The translations under genes were made by a program, and so were the position numbers. 6,689 nt of DNA from Acidobacteriota bacterium (GTDB lineage Bacteria; Acidobacteriota; Vicinamibacteria; Vicinamibacterales; CAVVIG01), in NCBI GenBank assembly GCA_003222555.1, contig QHWL01000110.1:3631-10319 (forward strand), read 5' to 3'. The notes under the pieces were generated by a model. That model was not told the DNA's origin. It saw only the letters and a list, made by a program, of their open reading frames with translations, and made no database searches. How positions within the stretch are numbered: position 1 is the first letter of the stretch; each line of letters starts with the position of its first letter. Below are positions 5,393 to 6,689 of the stretch, piece by piece.

Positions 5393-6689
5393 GTGTTACT
5401 GACTCCAGACATCTTCAAGGCCTACGACATCCGCGGCGTCTACCCGAGCGAAGTCAACGAAGAGACAGCCCGCGCAATCGGCGCCGCCTTCATCGTCTAT
5501 CTCAAGGCGACCCGCATCGCCGTGGGACGCGATATGCGCCTCTCTTCGCCGGCGCTCGCCGCCTCCTTCATCGAGGGCGCCACCTCGCAAGGCGCCAGTG
5601 TCGTCGATTACGCGATGATCGCGACCGACATGCTCTACTTCGCCGTCGCGCGGGATCGGCACGACGGCGGCGTCCAGATCACGGCGTCGCACAACCCCAG
5701 GCAGTACAACGGCATGAAGCTGGTCCGGAAGGAAGCGTTTCCGTTGAGCGGCGACGCGGGCATCTCCGACATCCGCGACATGATCGCCAACGATCGTCTG
5801 CCCGCGCCGGCATCCCGTCGCGGCCAGGTCAGCACGAGCGACATCATGGGCCCCTACGTGGAGCACGTCATGTCGTTCATCGATCAGTCGATCATCAGAC
5901 CGTTCAATGTCGTGCTGGATGCCGGCAGCGGCATGGGCGGCCTCGTCGCGCCGAAACTGTTCGACCGGCTGCCGTGCAAGACGACGCGCTTGTGCTTCGA
6001 GATCGACGGGCGCTTCCCCAACCACGAGGCCAATCCCCTCATCGAGGAAAACCGCCGGGACATCGTCGAGCGCGTCCGCGCGGAGAAAGCGGACGTCGGC
6101 ATCGCCTGGGACGGTGACGCGGATCGCTGTTTCTTCATCGACGGCGCCGGCGAGTTCATCCCGGGCGATTTCATCACCGCGCTCCTTGCCGAGGCGTTCC
6201 TGCTGAAGCATCCTGGCTCGACGATCATCTACGACCTCCGCGCCAGCCACGCGGTCAAAGACACCGTCGCGAGCTACGGCGCCACCGCGCTGATGAACCG
6301 GGTCGGGCATGCCTTTTTCAAACGCAGGATGCGCGAGACCAACGCGATCTTCGGCGGCGAGGTCACCGGCCATTACTATTTTCGCGACAATTTCTATGCG
6401 GACAACGGTTTCATTCCGGCGCTGCTCATCCTCGAGCTGATGTCGAAGAAAGGCCGAAGCCTCCACGAGCTCCTCGAGCCCTTGCGCCGCCGCTATTTCA
6501 TTTCAGGGGAGATCAACACGAAGGTCGCGAGCATGGACGCCGTGGCCGCCAAGCTCGAGGCGATCGCCGCCCGTTACGCGGACGGGCGTCAGTACCGGCT
6601 GGACGGGCTCTCCGTCGAGTATCCGGACTGGCACTTCAACGTGCGGCCGTCGAACACCGAGCCGCTGCTGAGGCTGAATCTGGAAGCGA
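5393..6689 (+). CDS. Phosphomannomutase/phosphoglucomutase, 3'-truncated by window edge
   Basis: Alpha-D-phosphohexomutase that interconverts mannose 6-phosphate and mannose 1-phosphate, and in many AlgC/ManB relatives also the glucose phosphates, through a phosphoserine enzyme. 432 residues are visible of an expected 450-470. The start is GTG 5393, giving MLLTPDIFKAYDIRGVYPSE; the first in-frame stop upstream is at 5354 and no better start codon lies between. Motifs in order: AYDIRG (10-15), the phosphoserine loop TASHNP (97-102, Ser99), the Mg-binding loop DGDADR (240-245), the sugar-binding loop GGEVTGHYY (321-329) and the phosphate-binding loop RPSNTEP (418-424). All four functional loops are intact, so the part lost is only the last turn of domain 4. 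It should feed the pyrophosphorylase just upstream with hexose 1-phosphate. Ribosome site is weak (GAGAG at 5380-5384). Confidence 0.95.
   Translation, partial: MLLTPDIFKAYDIRGVYPSEVNEETARAIGAAFIVYLKATRIAVGRDMRLSSPALAASFIEGATSQGASVVDYAMIATDMLYFAVARDRHDGGVQITASHNPRQYNGMKLVRKEAFPLSGDAGISDIRDMIANDRLPAPASRRGQVSTSDIMGPYVEHVMSFIDQSIIRPFNVVLDAGSGMGGLVAPKLFDRLPCKTTRLCFEIDGRFPNHEANPLIEENRRDIVERVRAEKADVGIAWDGDADRCFFIDGAGEFIPGDFITALLAEAFLLKHPGSTIIYDLRASHAVKDTVASYGATALMNRVGHAFFKRRMRETNAIFGGEVTGHYYFRDNFYADNGFIPALLILELMSKKGRSLHELLEPLRRRYFISGEINTKVASMDAVAAKLEAIAARYADGRQYRLDGLSVEYPDWHFNVRPSNTEPLLRLNLEA

Noticed and set aside
5396..6466. A 356-residue - strand open frame
   Set aside because: It lies opposite the phosphohexomutase, whose four functional loops are all read on the + strand. 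The antisense product is charged, repetitive in composition and has no recognisable motif.

Overview
The window reads as ordinary chromosomal DNA from a GC-rich Gram-negative bacterium. A BamD-type outer-membrane assembly lipoprotein implies an outer membrane. High GC, dense packing and the gene mix would fit an Acidobacteriota-like (for example Vicinamibacteria) genome, but that placement is inference; no rRNA or other phylogenetic marker is present. I see no tRNA, rRNA, CRISPR array, insertion sequence, phage gene or other sign of recent transfer.

Left block (1-3616, + strand): a tightly packed apparent operon. It begins with the 3' part of ribulose-phosphate 3-epimerase (rpe), then a YbgC/4HBT-type hotdog thioesterase, an extended-SDR nucleotide-sugar epimerase, a BamD lipoprotein, and an exported protein of unknown function built from two related beta-rich repeats. 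The first four genes are joined by three consecutive 4-base start/stop overlaps (ATGA, ATGA, GTGA). The fifth has its own strong Shine-Dalgarno after a 32-base gap that contains a GC-rich stem-loop.

Middle (3624-4232, - strand): pgsA-like CDP-alcohol phosphatidyltransferase, convergent with the left block (7 bases between stops) and divergent from the right block (39 bases between starts).

Right block (4272-6689, + strand): an NDP-sugar pyrophosphorylase with a C-terminal left-handed beta-helix, then a phosphomannomutase/phosphoglucomutase running off the right edge. Together they fit conversion of hexose-6-phosphate to hexose-1-phosphate and then NDP-hexose (GDP-mannose most likely). With the epimerase and phosphatidyltransferase, most of the window serves envelope construction: sugar donors, phospholipid head groups and outer-membrane protein assembly.

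No clear new system is visible. The signals most worth a second look are the two-repeat exported protein behind bamD, a dispersed palindrome GTCAGCTGAC at two gene ends (one copy supplies the pgsA stop codon, the other sits in a 7-base-period repeat), and a perfectly palindromic extended -10-like element in the 39-base divergent gap.
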